Part shown: positions 1-11,814 of the stretch, piece by piece
Numbering within the stretch: position 1 is the first letter of the stretch
Layout of the letters: each line of letters opens with the position of its first letter
Assembly (NCBI GenBank): GCA_027625915.1
Contig: JANTQA010000047.1
Coordinates: 12,834,001-12,898,000, forward strand
From: Anaeramoeba flamelloides
Taxonomy: Eukaryota > Metamonada > Anaeramoebidae
Length of the DNA: 64,000 nucleotides
Direction: 5' to 3'
Position numbers and translations under genes: made by a program
Notes under the pieces: generated by a model
What the model saw: the letters and a program-made list of their open reading frames with translations, nothing else
Database searches by the model: none
Told to the model about the DNA's origin: nothing

Positions 1-307
1 CCATTCGAAAAATTTGGACACACTTAAAATCAAAAATATGCAGGCAAAAAATTTTTCAATTTATTGTATTTTTCTAGGATTTATTATAAAACATCATTTA
101 AGTTAACAGAGGTATTAATGTTTTTATATGTAATCATTGTTATACAAATAAAAGAAAAAAAAATAAAACGAAATAATCAAAGCCGATGTGTCAAAAATGA
201 TGGAGACAGACGAACAAAAAAATTGTTGGATTGGGTCTATTGTTAAGGGTTAGATGAAACCTCATCAAATCTGTTAAAGTGAGAATTTTGAAGTGACTAA
301 ATTTGAG

Positions 308-353
308 ACTTCTGATTCAAAGAGTATCTAAAATAGATACCGTCATCAGAAGT
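308..353. other. Two-tier hairpin (structured element, function unknown)
   Basis: A 9-bp perfect arm ACTTCTGAT (308-316) pairs with ATCAGAAGT (345-353). Inside it a second 7-bp arm GTATCTA (324-330) pairs with TAGATAC (334-340) across a 3-base loop. The two stacked stems are unlikely by chance at this composition. The preceding 60 bases contain a box-C-like TAGATGA and the arm contains CTGA, so a C/D-type small RNA is conceivable. The required terminal stem is not seen and no guide target can be named. Confidence 0.4.
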
Positions 354-429
354 ATTTGAATCTTGATTTAGTTTTCTAAAAAAAAGAGTAAATAAAGAAT
401 AAAAAATGAAGAACATTAATAAAAAAAGT

Positions 430-660
430 TTTTTATAACATGTTATAAGCGTGTTGTAATGTGTTATAAAGGTTTAAAATGTTATAAAATTTTATAATAG
501 CAACTTTTATAACATAAAAATTTGTTATAAAATGTGTTATAATATTTGTAACATGTTATAATCCTGCTATAAGAATATATTTTTCAAAAAAATATTGAAA
601 AAATCATCATATAAAAGGAAATATTGTTATAAAACTGTTATATAGATGTTATAAAAAAAC
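430..660. repeat. Cluster of GTTATAA/TTATAAC motifs
   Basis: The heptamer GTTATAA or its complement TTATAAC, often inside ATAACATGTTAT-type palindromes, recurs about a dozen times in roughly 230 bases on both strands. Elsewhere in the window the motif is not clustered. It may be a degenerate tandem array or a binding-site cluster; nothing shows which. Confidence 0.45.
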
Positions 661-1648
661 GTTTTTTATTAGGGTAATATCCATTCAAACTCGTTAAACC
701 CATGTAATCCATTCACTACAACTAGGAACATTTTTACTGGAAAATAGTTTAAGGGAGTAGCTACACCATAAGACATGATAAAATTTTGAGAGAGATGAGA
801 AAAGAGTATTTTATTTTAATGAAGTGTAATCGTAGATTCTCTAAAAATTTTTTAAAAAATTATTTGATATTTTTTTTTAATAAGGTTCAACAATAAAAAA
901 AAGAGAAAAAATGAATTGAAAAAATTGGTTGGATTTTTTTTTTTATTTAAATATTTTTTTTGGAAGTAGATAATTTTAGATTCTTAGAATAAAATCCATA
1001 GCTATTTTATGGTTTAAAATTTGATAAAATATAATCATATTCACTTCTCCAATTCCACCAAATACAAGTGTTTAAAATCCTAACCAGATATGTTATGGGA
1101 TAATTATAATTTTTTGGAATCCTTCTAGCTATTAAAGTCCCATTCATATTTCCTTTTGTGATTCTCCCAATTATAATGTTGTTGTTCTTTTTAAACAAAA
1201 TCCATTTATTCCAAATGTCACTGAAAAAAAAATCTTTCTTATTGCTTTTTCTTGTTGTAATGGTTAAAAAAATTCCAAAATGATGAAAAAATAAAAAATG
1301 AAAAATTAAATTCCCACAATAGAATCTTTAGATAAGGATAAAAGATAAGTCATTCAACATCGGAAACACTATTTTAAGCAATTCAACTCAACATTCTATT
1401 GTTGCATTTTCTTTAAGACTTTGAAAAAAAAATTTAAAAAATGTAATGAATGAAGTACTTTAAATAATAAAAATCAATGAGTTACAACCAGAGTAAAAAA
1501 TGATATTTTCTGATCCTCTTCAAAATTGCAAAAAAGTGAAAAATTTTCCAATAAAGTGGGTACTCCCTTAAATAACAAATATATAAGATTTAAAATGATT
1601 GATAAAAGATTTGACAAATATCAATTAAACTTAAAATACTTTCGAAAA

Positions 1649-2230
1649 ATAAACTCCATTTCACTCAAAAGGGCCAAGCCAAAAATGAATAAGTCACTTT
1701 ATTTTTAAAAATAAACCGAACTACAGATTGTTTAGAAATAATAGCTATAATAAACTTGAGATTAAAAGTCAATAATTAGTAACAAAATACCTGAACTAAC
1801 CATAAATTTCAAAAAAAAAAATGAAAAAAAAATTTTGGGTCCTTTTCATTAGAACGTCTCGTGAAAAAATTCTCAATTTCTTTAGGAAAATTAAAATTGT
1901 TGACAATAAGATTTTTGTATTGTAAATGTATGAATTTTATAGAACATACAAAATCTTAATTTTTTTAATGTTAATTTGGAATTTCAAATATTTTTTTTTT
2001 TTTCAAAACAACTTTTTAAAAAAACAAAATAAAAAAGAAAGGAAAAGAAGATAAAAAAAAAATAAAGAGGAAAAGAAGAAAAAAAGCAAAAAAAAAAAAT
2101 TGAAAAAATTAGAAAAAATGATTTTGATTTAAAAATTGAAAATTTATCTCGAGAAGAATAATGAATTAAACTCATAGAACATGTTTTTTTTCTTCAATAA
2201 AACCGGACCATTTTGACTGAAAAAGAGGTC
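1649..2230 (+). mobile_element. Family-3 TIR element, copy 1 (MITE-like)
   Basis: A non-coding element of about 580 bp. The left end reads AAACTCCATTTCACTC followed by AAAAGGGCC. The right end, read in reverse, is TTTTCAGTCAAAATGGTCC. The interior carries an A/G-rich strand at 2030-2110. The same sequence returns in reverse orientation at 60.5-61.1 kb, and partial copies lie at 6.7-7.4 kb and 26.4 kb. It lies upstream of the COG7 exon, presumably inside a COG7 intron. No transposase is encoded. Confidence 0.6.
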
Positions 2231-2267
2231 ATTTTTTTTTTTTTTTCAGATAGATTTGTTTTTTAAA

Positions 2268-2400
2268 TTCGGGCACCCAGTGCCCCCACTCTGAGAGTCG
2301 TGGAATACCAATTATTAATCACGGATTGTGGAATTTTTATCTATAATCGATAATCTTTCTATCGGGTTTTACTCCTCCTGTCCAGGACGTGGATAGTTTC
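2268..2400. other. GC-rich island with several hairpins; possible ncRNA
   Basis: About 130 bases are far richer in G and C than their surroundings. Three short hairpins follow one another: GGGCAC-CCA-GTGCCC, CCAC...GTGG and CCTG-TC-CAGG. An Sm-site-like AATTTTTAT lies between them. No frame on either strand is open across the island, and no tRNA box, 5S rRNA, U1, U2, U4, U5 or U6 core motif is recognisable. It could be a divergent small nuclear RNA or an unrecognised exon end. Confidence 0.3.
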
Positions 2401-2701
2401 TATTTGGTAATGAAAATGATAATTTTATTTTTTATATATATTTTAAATATTTTTCTTCTTCTCTTTTTTTTTTATTTGATAATTTTTCTTTAATTACTCC
2501 TTTCTCTAAATAAATAAAAAAGATAGATTTATTTTTTCAATTATTTATTTTCAACAAATCTATATCAATATCTGTCTCTACGTATATTAAAATATATACC
2601 CTATTTTTTGTTTGACTTTTTTCAAACAATTTTTTTTTTTTTTATTTTTCTAATTTTAAATCTTATCTTTATTTTCTCTTTATTTATTTTAAATTCATTA
2701 G

Positions 2702-3306
2702 ATTCTTCAATGAGTATTTTACATAAATCAATTGACTTATCCAACGAGCTATATCTTTTTGCAAATAATTTTGTTTTTGATATTTTATTTATCAATATTC
2801 AATTTAATCTTTCATTTATTCGAAATTTGCCAAATTGGTCAAAAATGAAAGATACAAATAATCTTGTTTCACTTCCAACTTTTAGTTTCGATCCTTTACA
2901 TTATATCTCAGAAGTGGGCGATCATATATTAAATATACCAAAATTATTACAGTCATTTCTAACACAGGGCGAAGAAAACGAAAAAAACAATGAAATGGAA
3001 TATATCTCAATTTATTTAAATCAAATTTCAAAACAAACTATGGGGTTATATGTAGAAGAAATATTATCAATTTCGTTTTTATCTCAATTAGGTTCAAATC
3101 AATTAGATGCAGATATAACTTATTTAATTAATATTTTTAATTACCTAATGGTACCAATCGAAAAAGAAATTTTAATAATCCACGAATTAATAAAACTAAC
3201 TCAGAATAACTATAGTAATGAATCCAATAAAATACTAACAAGAGAAAATAATTTAAATAATACACAAACACTAATCTCCAAAATTAAAAAAATTAAAAAA
3301 TATTAA
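2702..3306 (+). CDS. COG7: Conserved oligomeric Golgi complex subunit 7, C-terminal exon
   Basis: This is the last exon of a gene for COG7, a lobe-B subunit of the COG tether that keeps Golgi enzymes in place by retrograde vesicle capture. The exon opens after an AG acceptor at 2700-2701, with two bases completing a split codon, and runs about 200 codons to TAA. The T-rich frame upstream reads through as a hydrophobic stretch, but this is intron. Recognition rests on the conserved COG7 tail: LPTFSFDPLHYISEVG, a short acidic loop, ISKQTMGLYVEEIL, and DADITYLINIFN, in the order seen in animal COG7. The protein should be about 700-800 residues, so roughly the first 550 are missing. No convincing upstream exon was found in 1-2600; it may lie left of the window beyond an element-bearing intron. 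Confidence 0.72.
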
Positions 3307-3440
3307 TCTTTTGAAGATTGAATTAACATTTATCATTCGCCATAAATTCTTTCAAATTATTATAATTAAAATCTTATTTTATTAAAGTTTTCATCTTGTT
3401 GTTTTTTTTATTTTTTATTTTTTTTTTCTTTATTCTCAAA

Positions 3441-4525
3441 ATAAACACCATTTCAAAAATTGTGACTCACTACGATCATTAAAAAATTTTTTCAAAAAAA
3501 AATTAAATATTTGCTAATTTTGCCCTTTTAAATAACTTCAATTAGAATACACACTATTGGTTAATAAAAGGATCTTTGATCAAAAAATATTTTTAAAGAT
3601 ATTCAACAATTTAATTTGGAAAATAAAATTTTCCAGGGTTCTAGTTAATATTTTTTTTCAATTTAATAGTAAAAAAATTGAAAAATTTTTTCTTCACAAA
3701 TAAGAGGTTATTTTATTATATTTTGAAAAAATGTTAAATCTGATGAAAATCTTTCAAATTGGATAATCAATTATTTGGATTATTAAAGAATTATTTGTTG
3801 TTTTAAATTGCAAAAAATATTTTTTTTTTGTTTTTCCTTTTAGATTTTTTTTAATTATTGAATAAACTGAAAATTTAATAATTTTTCGGTTTTTTTCAAA
3901 AAAATAATTAAAAAAATCACTATCTTTTCTTGATTTTTCTGTTTATTTGGAAAATCGATAGATTTTCGTTCGGTTTTTTTTTTACTTTAGAAATAAACCG
4001 AAAATTTATTAAAATTTTCGGTTTATTTCTAAAGTAAAAAAACCTAGAACACTTTACAAATAGAATAGAAAACCTCAAAAAAACCTATATCACTTTACAA
4101 ATAAAACAGAAAACCTTGAAACTCTACGGCACTTGACAGACACTTGCAATATTTATCATCAGTTATTTTTTTTTCGTGTTTGAGTTTTTTTAGATGATAT
4201 GAGTGTTTTCAAAACTATTCGTTATTATCTCTTGAAAAAAATATCCTAAAGTTGAGTTTAAAGAAAAATCATTATCACATCCAAATAAAATTTTTTACCT
4301 CCAAAATAGACCTTTTTTTCTAGACTAGAGACTCTTAAAAATCATGGTTATACTATTAACAACGATAAATACAACAACCTCAAGATTTTTAAGAACTGGA
4401 ATGTTGATTATATTTTATATATACTTGATTATCAAAGTTGAAATGATAATTGAAATTGTAGTTTTGTCTAACTTTTTTTTATCAATTTTATTTTTTCATA
4501 AAGTGGCCCTTTCGAAATAAAAAAA
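3441..4525 (+). mobile_element. Family-5 long TIR element, copy 1
   Basis: A non-coding repeat of about 1.1 kb whose segments recur in the same order at 32.0-33.6 kb and in reverse at 21.2-22.5 kb. Shared landmarks are ACTATTGGTTAATAAAAG near 3558, a run around GATCAAAAAATATTTTT, a large palindrome, and a segment with TTTTTTCTAGACTAGAGACT near 4315. The left edge starts with CACCATTTCAAAAATTGTG, like the family-4 ends. Boundaries are approximate. Confidence 0.5.
3972..4044. repeat. Near-perfect 73-bp palindrome
   Basis: Arms of about 33 bp, centred on AAATAAACCG / CGGTTTATTT, are separated by only a few bases. It lies inside the family-5 element. Decayed versions of the same palindrome occur at the matching place in the other copies, near 22,015-22,090 and 32,380-32,450, so it belongs to the element. 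Confidence 0.75.
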
Positions 4526-4715
4526 AACATATTTACTAATTATAGAGGTACTATCTATTAACCAATAACAAACAATAATAAAAATGGTATTGATTTAATA
4601 AAATTATATTAATTATCTTTGAATTCTAGGTGGAAAAATTTTTCACTTCATTTTTCAATTTCCATTTTCAAACAAATCTACAAATTACAACCTACTTCAT
4701 TGAGAACTAACTTCT

Positions 4716-5335
4716 ATTTCAAAAATTGTGACTCGCCCGAAATAATAAATTGAAAAAAAATATTTCCTTTTAGTATTCAAGAACAATTGATTCTAAATCT
4801 GATTTAAAATTCACTTTTAAATTTATTCCAAATATATAAAAACCTGATATATTAAAAATAAAAAAAAAAATAAAACAAAAAAACTAAAAAAAAGTGAGTC
4901 ACAATTTTTAAAATGAGCTTTATAGATTTTTTTAACTGAACTTTCACTGAAAAAAGTTCAACAACAACATTTTTTACTCATAATTAAATATATTTTAAAA
5001 GAACTTACATAACCTCAATTTTCTGAGTGATTATTTTTCTTTTCGAAGATCTTTTTTTTTTTTTCCACATAATCTTTTGCAAAAAAGTAAAAAAAAAAAA
5101 AGGATTAGAAAAAACAAAAGTAAGAAAAATAAAAATTAAAAAGAAAAAGAAAAGAAAAAACAAAAATCAGAAAAATTTTACTCCAAAAAGAAAAATTTGA
5201 AAAATTAGAATAAATGATTCTGAAACAAAAATTTGAAAATATTTTTTTGTTAAGAATATTATTGTATAAACCCTCAAAACAACTTTCCGTTAACATTAAA
5301 AATCAAGTCAAAAATTCATGAAATCTAGTTTATAT
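4716..5335 (+). mobile_element. Family-4 TIR element, copy 1 (MITE-like)
   Basis: A non-coding element of about 615 bp. The left end contains ATTTCAAAAATTGTGACTC. An inverted copy of that end sits internally at 4890-4920. A third, decayed end (GTCAAAAATTCATGAAA) is at about 5310-5335. A long purine-rich stretch lies at 5090-5200. The same three-end structure recurs at 24.6-25.2 kb (reverse), 35.5-36.1 kb (reverse) and 61.5-62.1 kb. Confidence 0.6.
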
Positions 5336-6355
5336 ATGTCTCTACGACCCAAAAAACACTAAAAATCAAAAACTGATCAAAAACCTTCCATTAACACAAG
5401 TAAAAAAACTAAATGGAAAAATTAAAATAAATAAAGTTTCCATTTAACTTTTTCTTGAGAACATTTTGTGCCAAAAATGATTGAATCCAAACTTGAAATT
5501 ATGTATATTTTTAAATACAATATCTTGTTTTAACTCATTTACTAAAACAAATTCTAAATTATGGGAATTTTCTTTTTACAAAAGGGAATAATTTGGTCTG
5601 CAATGTTTTTGTTAATTTTAAATGGTAAAATTAAAAAAAAGTTAAACTAAAAAGATAAACTCTCTGGAAAAGCCTTCTAATTTAATATATTAACTTATTC
5701 TTTGATTTCAAGTTTTCTCAACCCCAATTTTCAAAAAAAAAATTATAAAAAAGTGCACAGTAATTTCAAAAAAATATTTTCGATATTCAAAAGTTGAGAG
5801 TGTTTTAATTCTCAAAAAAAATTATCCCAGTGTTTAATTGAATTAAGTTATAAACTTAATTTCGAAAAATATTAATCAGAAAAAAATAATGCTTAATTTT
5901 ATTAAGGACATATTATTATTTTCATATTTAAAAAAAAAAATTTAGGCTGAAAAATCAAAAAAAAGACATCCAAATTAATAAAACTCAAGATTATAATGAT
6001 CCAATAATTTTTTGAACATCTTGTTTTTTTTCTACAATTAAGCCAATAATTCGATAAATATTTGAGAATCTTAAAATAAATTTTTTCATATTTTCGTTTT
6101 TGTTATTCATTTCATTTTTTGAAATTTAGCTTAATGAGTACAATAAAAATGTAGATTAAAGTTAAAGCAGAATGTTGATAAAAAAATAAAAATTAAAAAG
6201 GAGAAAAAATTTTTTCGCTTTTAGAGTTCTTCTGGATCTCAAGAGATAAACAGTCTAATTAAATGATCCAAGAATTCCTAAGAAACATTGGTGGCTTTAT
6301 TTTAGATCGTACTTAAAAGAAGAAACAAAAAAAAAATAAAGAAAAGAAAAAAAAT

Positions 6356-6433
6356 TACACTTTAGGGAATCGAACCCCAGCCGTTGGTTGTTTAATTTAA
6401 AAAGACCAACAATCTTCCATTAAAATATAGTGT
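6356..6433 (-). tRNA. tRNA-like gene, anticodon uncertain, possibly intron-bearing or degenerate
   Basis: On the minus strand, GGGGTTCGATTCCC forms a perfect T-arm with the Pol III B-box. The acceptor arms ACACTAT and AAAGTGT pair at six of seven positions, followed by a discriminator A and a T-run terminator just downstream (6345-6355). A GTTGGT/ACCAAC anticodon stem closes a 16-base loop instead of 7, so a 9-base intron is likely if functional. The loop then allows U33 followed by TTT (Lys), but this is not certain. The D-arm (TTTAATGGAAGA) is weak and the A-box lacks its usual GC, so a decayed tRNA or tRNA-derived sequence is a real alternative. Confidence 0.6.
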
Positions 6434-6742
6434 ATAACTTATATATTACTTTGTATAAACATAACAAAATGAATTTATGTAGTAACTGGATAAAAAAAAT
6501 ATCTTGAACAAATTTAAAATGTTAAAAAACTTAACTCAAAACAATAATAATTGAAAAATTATTTGAAAACACAAAATAATTCAGATCTAAATATGCATAT
6601 TATAGTTACAATTTGTCCTCTCAAACAATTAATTAACTTATTAGTTAAAATATATTTTTCAATTAAAATCATCAGTAAAATATTTTCTAAAAATTTAACA
6701 ATAATTGAGTATGTTCACCAGTCTAGAATAGATGGTTATTCA

Positions 6743-7445
6743 GTCTAAACTATATTTCAGTCAAAAGAAAATAGTTTTAATGGGAAAAAAATGTATTTAA
6801 AGAGTTAGCAACGATATTAGAAGAAAAATTTTATTTTGGAAATTTTTGAAAATTGAAATCATTTTTTCAGATTTTTGCTTTTTTTTTTCTATTTTTTTTT
6901 AACACTCCATTAAGTTGCAAAAAGTTTTTTTTATTGCAAGATCAATAGTCACTTGGTAAAAATGTGTTATTCTAAACTTCTTGAAACCATGGAAATGATT
7001 GTTGAGAAATTATATTGATTTCTATTGGAATTCTATTCGATCTTTGATCCTGATATTTGATTAATAAATGTGAAAAATTTTCCACTTCATTTTTATTTAC
7101 TTTTTCAAATAGAGACCACAAATACCAACAAACTTCGTTTGTGGACTTGAATTCTAACAGAAAAGTATGGAAAATGAAGTCAAAATTGTTTCCTATTTAT
7201 TATTCAAATACCAATAGAAATTCATTTCGAACATTGTTGTTTTTCTCAATAGGGTTCCTAAAGAATTTGAGTTTTTCAATTTTTAAGAAAATTTATTGAT
7301 TTATTAGTTTTCCGATAGAAACATACCAACAATTCTTTGAGGTATATTATTCTGCTTATTTCTTATTTGTTCTTCAAAGGTCAATTATATAAAATAATTG
7401 ATATTTTAAAAAAATGTTTGGACCCCTTTGACTGAAACAGAGTTT
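6743..7445 (+). mobile_element. Family-3 TIR element, divergent copy
   Basis: The left end TAAACTATATTTCAGTCAAA near 6747 matches the reverse complement of the right end, where ACCCCTTTGACTGAAAC occurs near 7414. The two ends define a segment of about 700 bp with no convincing open frame. The end sequence matches the family-3 copies at 1.65 kb and 60.5 kb. Confidence 0.5.
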
Positions 7446-9374
7446 GGTATCTAAAAAATATTCAAATTACAAAGAAAAAAGTAAAATCAAAATTTTAACA
7501 ATTGAAATGAAAATTGAGAAGCTAAAAAAGATTTTTAAACATCAAAATGGATATTTTAATTATTTTTAACCGATTAAATTCCTTTTTTTTTTTTTTAAAA
7601 TAACTAGAAATAAAATTAATTTTTAAATACTCTATTATATTATTTTTTTATAAAAAAAATTTACATTCATTTAAATTGACGAAATTTTTTCAATATTTTC
7701 TCTATTACCATTTTTTCTAAAAATGAATTCTAAGATATTAAAGACTCTTAAACAAAATTTTGTTGTTTTTTTGTATCTCGATTCTTTATGAATCAGTATT
7801 TAAAATTTCAATTTACTTTTTCAGAATTTGAGATTTTTCAATAAAATCAAAAAATCACTCTGTTCCAAGGTTACCTTTAAAATTTTTCAATATAAAATTT
7901 TGATTTTGATATAAGATTTTTAAAAAGTTGATTATAAGAATGTTAAAGTTAATATTGTAAAAAAAAAGTTTTCTTAAATGAGCTAATAAAAAAAATAAAC
8001 TTCTGATATGATCGAAAAAAAATCTATTTTTTAGAGGAAATTTTATGTTGTTTCTCAATGAATTTTCGATGTTTAGAGTCTTTTGGGTTCTGAAAATTTA
8101 TTTTTTGAAAATCAGAAAAAATTCTTGAATATTGGATCATTATTGAAATTTTTTTTTCGTTTTTGCGATGAACTTTATTATTCTATATTCAACTTTTTAA
8201 AAATCTTATATTAGCATCAAAATTTGATATTGAAAAAATTTCACGGTAGCTTTGGATAGATTGTATACATGAAATTTATGAAAGTTTTAAAAAATAAATT
8301 TTCAATGAGATGTTGATAAACAATAACACGAAAATGTAAAATTTACATTTTTTTGAACATTTTTCAGAAATTAATTATTTTCAACTTAAAATTTTCCTAA
8401 ATATAAAATTTTTATAAAGTTTCAAAACAAAAATTATGAATGAAAAACTAAGCAAAATGAATAAATTATCCATAATTTAAATTTAAAATTTTTTTCAAAT
8501 AGTTAAAAATACAATTTTGTTAATCTTAACTACATAGAAAACTTTGATAGGGATTAGAAATATTGGATTTGACCATTCTGGAAAAAAATTGTAAAATGGT
8601 AAAAAAATGTAAACTCAATTTTAATGATAAGATGGTAGTGAAAAGGAAAATTTTTCAATTTTTTTGATTAAATTTTTAATCAAAGATCAATTAAGATATC
8701 TGAAACTGAAATAACTCAATCTTGATTAATACCTATTGTTGAAACGTTATATCCAATTCCATGTAAATGAAATAGGCATATCATTAAAAAATCCAAAAAA
8801 AAATCAATTTAATTAAGGCTTATAAAATCTCTCATTTCGAAAACTGATCATACTTTTTTTTATTTTAGGTGTAATAAAATTTTTTGAATTCTGTTCTGAT
8901 GTTAATAATCAATCTATTTTTAAACTTGGTTTTTGTAATCTAATGAACAATAAAAGACACTAAAAAATATTTGAAAATGAGAATCTTTTACAACAGATCT
9001 AAAATTAAAACAGTTTTAAATTGTTTTTCCCAAATAGAAACACAAATAGATTTTATAGAAATTGGTATAAGGATTAATAGAAAAAAATTATAAAATTTTT
9101 GTTAATAAATCTACACTTTCCACTATGGCTTATATATAAAATAGAAGATAAAATTGATTATATTAGAATAAAGATATATAAAAGAAAATTTAAATTTTTT
9201 GTAAATTAAAAATTCTCAATTTGGAAAAATTAATCAAATAATATCCTTTTAAAAAAAAAGAATCGGAAAATATCAATTCAAAAAATAAAAAATGAAATGA
9301 ATTCGAAATTTAATTATTAAATACTGAATAAAACAACAAGAAAAGAGTTCAAATAGGTAATTTCGTTATTTTAT
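7446..9374. other. AT-rich intergenic stretch, no gene seen
   Basis: Both strands consist of A- and T-runs with frequent stops in every frame. No splice-bounded open stretch with protein-like composition was found. A few segments may be decayed repeat copies, but none could be matched with confidence. Confidence 0.5.
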
Positions 9375-9376
9375 TA

Positions 9377-9571
9377 CAGTTAGTTCCACTTTTAAGACAC
9401 AAACTTTCAACGAAAATTAAGGTACATAAAAATCTCAAATAAAACAACAAAATTAGGAATTTTTTTTTTACAAATTATTTTACTAATATCCGAATTTTGT
9501 GCCTTAATTTGAAATTTTTTTTATGCCTTAATTATCGTTGAAACTTTGTGTCTTAAAAGTTAAACTGGCTG
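9377..9571. mobile_element. Family-2 TA-flanked MITE, copy A
   Basis: A 195-bp palindromic element starting CAGTTAGTTCCACTTTTAAG and ending with its inverted complement. The left flank is TA; the right flank is TG, a likely mutated TA. The two arms of about 65 bp form one long imperfect hairpin. The CAGT end and TA target are typical of Tc1/mariner-derived MITEs. Confidence 0.75.
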
Positions 9572-9966
9572 TGATAATTTGAGAGAACAAGATAAAATCA
9601 AAGAATTTACTCAATTCTTTTAAAATCTGTAAAATAAGGCAGTTTTTTTAAACTATAAGAAATGAAAAACAAATTATATTAAATATGTTTTAGTTTTTTG
9701 TAAAACTTAATGTCAATTTTCTGAAATTTTTTGCTTTAATCAGTAAAAAATAGTGATTTTCAAATGAAATAAATTAGAATTTTGGAAAATTCAAGAAAAA
9801 AAAAGCCAACCTTGGCCTTATCCTAATTATAGTAATAAAAAGAAAATTTCATCTTTTTTCTTTTTATTTTTTAAATTAAAAAAAAATAGAGACACTTTAT
9901 GAACTTACTATACAGAAGAATATCATAAAAATAGTGAAAAATAATTGCTTTTCAAAGAAAGGTATA

Positions 9967-10163
9967 CAGTCAGTTCCACTTTTTAGGTACAAACTTTCAA
10001 CGAAATTTAAGGCACAAAAAAAAATCTCAAATTCAGATCCAAAATCCAAATTCTAGTAAAATCATTTGTATAAAAAAAAATTCCCAATTTTGTTCCTTAA
10101 TTTGAGATTTTTTTGTGCTTTAAATTTCCTTAAAAGTTTTTTTCTTAAATTTGAAACTGACTG
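9967..10163. mobile_element. Family-2 TA-flanked MITE, copy B
   Basis: A 197-bp copy bounded by TA on both sides (9965-9966 and 10164-10165), with CAGTCAGTTCC at the left end and its complement GAAACTGACTG at the right. The interior contains CAAATTCTAGTAAAATCATT, shared with copy D. Confidence 0.8.
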
Positions 10164-11328
10164 TAACTAATATGCAGGTCGCCAAGTTTCTATCTTTTTG
10201 GATTTTAATTGATTTCATTTTATTAATTTAAAAAATATCTAGATTTTCGAATCAGAAAAAACAAAAAAAATTTAACTGTAATTTTCTTGAATTTTTCAGT
10301 ATTACTCTATAATATCTGGTTTTTTCTTTTTTCACAAATAAAAAAATCAATAAAAAATAATTGTGATGTTTTTTTTTTTTAATTTATTAAATAATAATAA
10401 ATTATTCTAACAATTAGTTTTTTTTTTCAAGTCAAAAAAACCAAATAAAAAAATATTGAAAATAGAAATATTATAAACTAAAAATAAAAATTTTCCACAT
10501 GTTGAAACGTTCAAAAGAATCACAATAATACAATTTCATTCAAATTGGAAATAATTTTGATTTTTTGAAAAATATGAAAAACATTTTTTGATCTGTGAGT
10601 TTGTTTTATTTTTTCATTTTTTGAATTATGGAATGTGTTTCCGTTCGATCGATATTTTTTTGAACATTTGATGTTAGGTTAAATTTGACTTCTACAAAAT
10701 AGAAAAACTCAAATATAATTTGTTGATCATCTCTACCCACTTTGATCGATCGATAAATTTTCTTAATAGAAAATAAACAAATTTACCAATGTATTTTATT
10801 TTTTACTCTCTCCAAAATTATTAACCCATTCTTGATTTATTTGTTTTGATAATTACAGATTTTTTGTTTTTTTTAGTGTTGTAATTTATAATCAATAATT
10901 AACATTCCAATTCATGAATGGTTATAATTTGGTATTTATAGTTTAATTTAAAAAATAAACAAACCCCAATTTTCAAGTTCTAACACACCAAAATTCATTG
11001 TTTTTAAAAAAATAATTTTTAATTAATTCAAGAAATCGCATAAATTATTTTAAATAGTATTCTTATTTTATGAATAAAAATAAATTAAAATTATGTACAT
11101 CGTATAAAAAAAGAAAAAATTGATATCCTATTAATATTTGAATCCTTTTCTCTTGAATTGTTTAGTCACTGAAAATAATTGTGAAATATGGATATTCAGA
11201 ATGAAAAACAATTGAGAATTGTTTTTTTTTTATTCGTATTGTAGATACTTTTTTTTAATTGATCTTATATACCATTATTTTCCTGAATTGAAAAAAAAAA
11301 TAAAAGAAATTTTCTTTTTTTTTTATTG

Positions 11329-11521
11329 CAGTCAGTTCTACTTTTAAGAAAAAAACTGGAACTAAATTTTTGGTACAATAAAAATACCAAATTAAACCAT
11401 AAAATTCAAATTCTAGTAAAAAAATTTGTAATTAGAAAATTTAAAATTTTGTTCTTGTATTTGAGATTGTTTTGTGCCTTAAATTTCGTTAAAATTTTAT
11501 TCCTTAAAATGGAAACTGACG
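11329..11521. mobile_element. Family-2 TA-flanked MITE, copy C (older)
   Basis: A more diverged copy of about 193 bp: CAGTCAGTTCTACTTTTAAG at the left end, GGAAACTGAC at the right with a two-base loss, and TA at 11522-11523. The lower identity to B and D suggests earlier insertion. Confidence 0.7.
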
Positions 11522-11814
11522 TATTGAAGAAATGGAAATACACTCTCGTTGCACTTATACTTAAATTCCCTTTAAGAAATTAAAGTGGAAATTAGATATT
11601 TCACAATTATTAATTAATGAAGAATAATTACAAACCATTATGTTTTACTATTAATTCATTAAGTTTTATTTCTTTTAATTTGTGAGGAAATTTTAATCTA
11701 TCTTTTTCATAGGAAGGATTGACCATAAAAATGATCAATATTTTCAATAATTTCCTTCTGTTTTTACTTTAAACATAAAGGACAAAATTTATTTGAATTT
11801 TTATTAATTGTATA

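Noticed and set aside
2608-2701. N-terminal transmembrane helix in front of the COG7 exon
   Set aside because: The hydrophobic stretch is the T-rich intron end read in frame; there is no ATG and an acceptor AG lies at 2700-2701.
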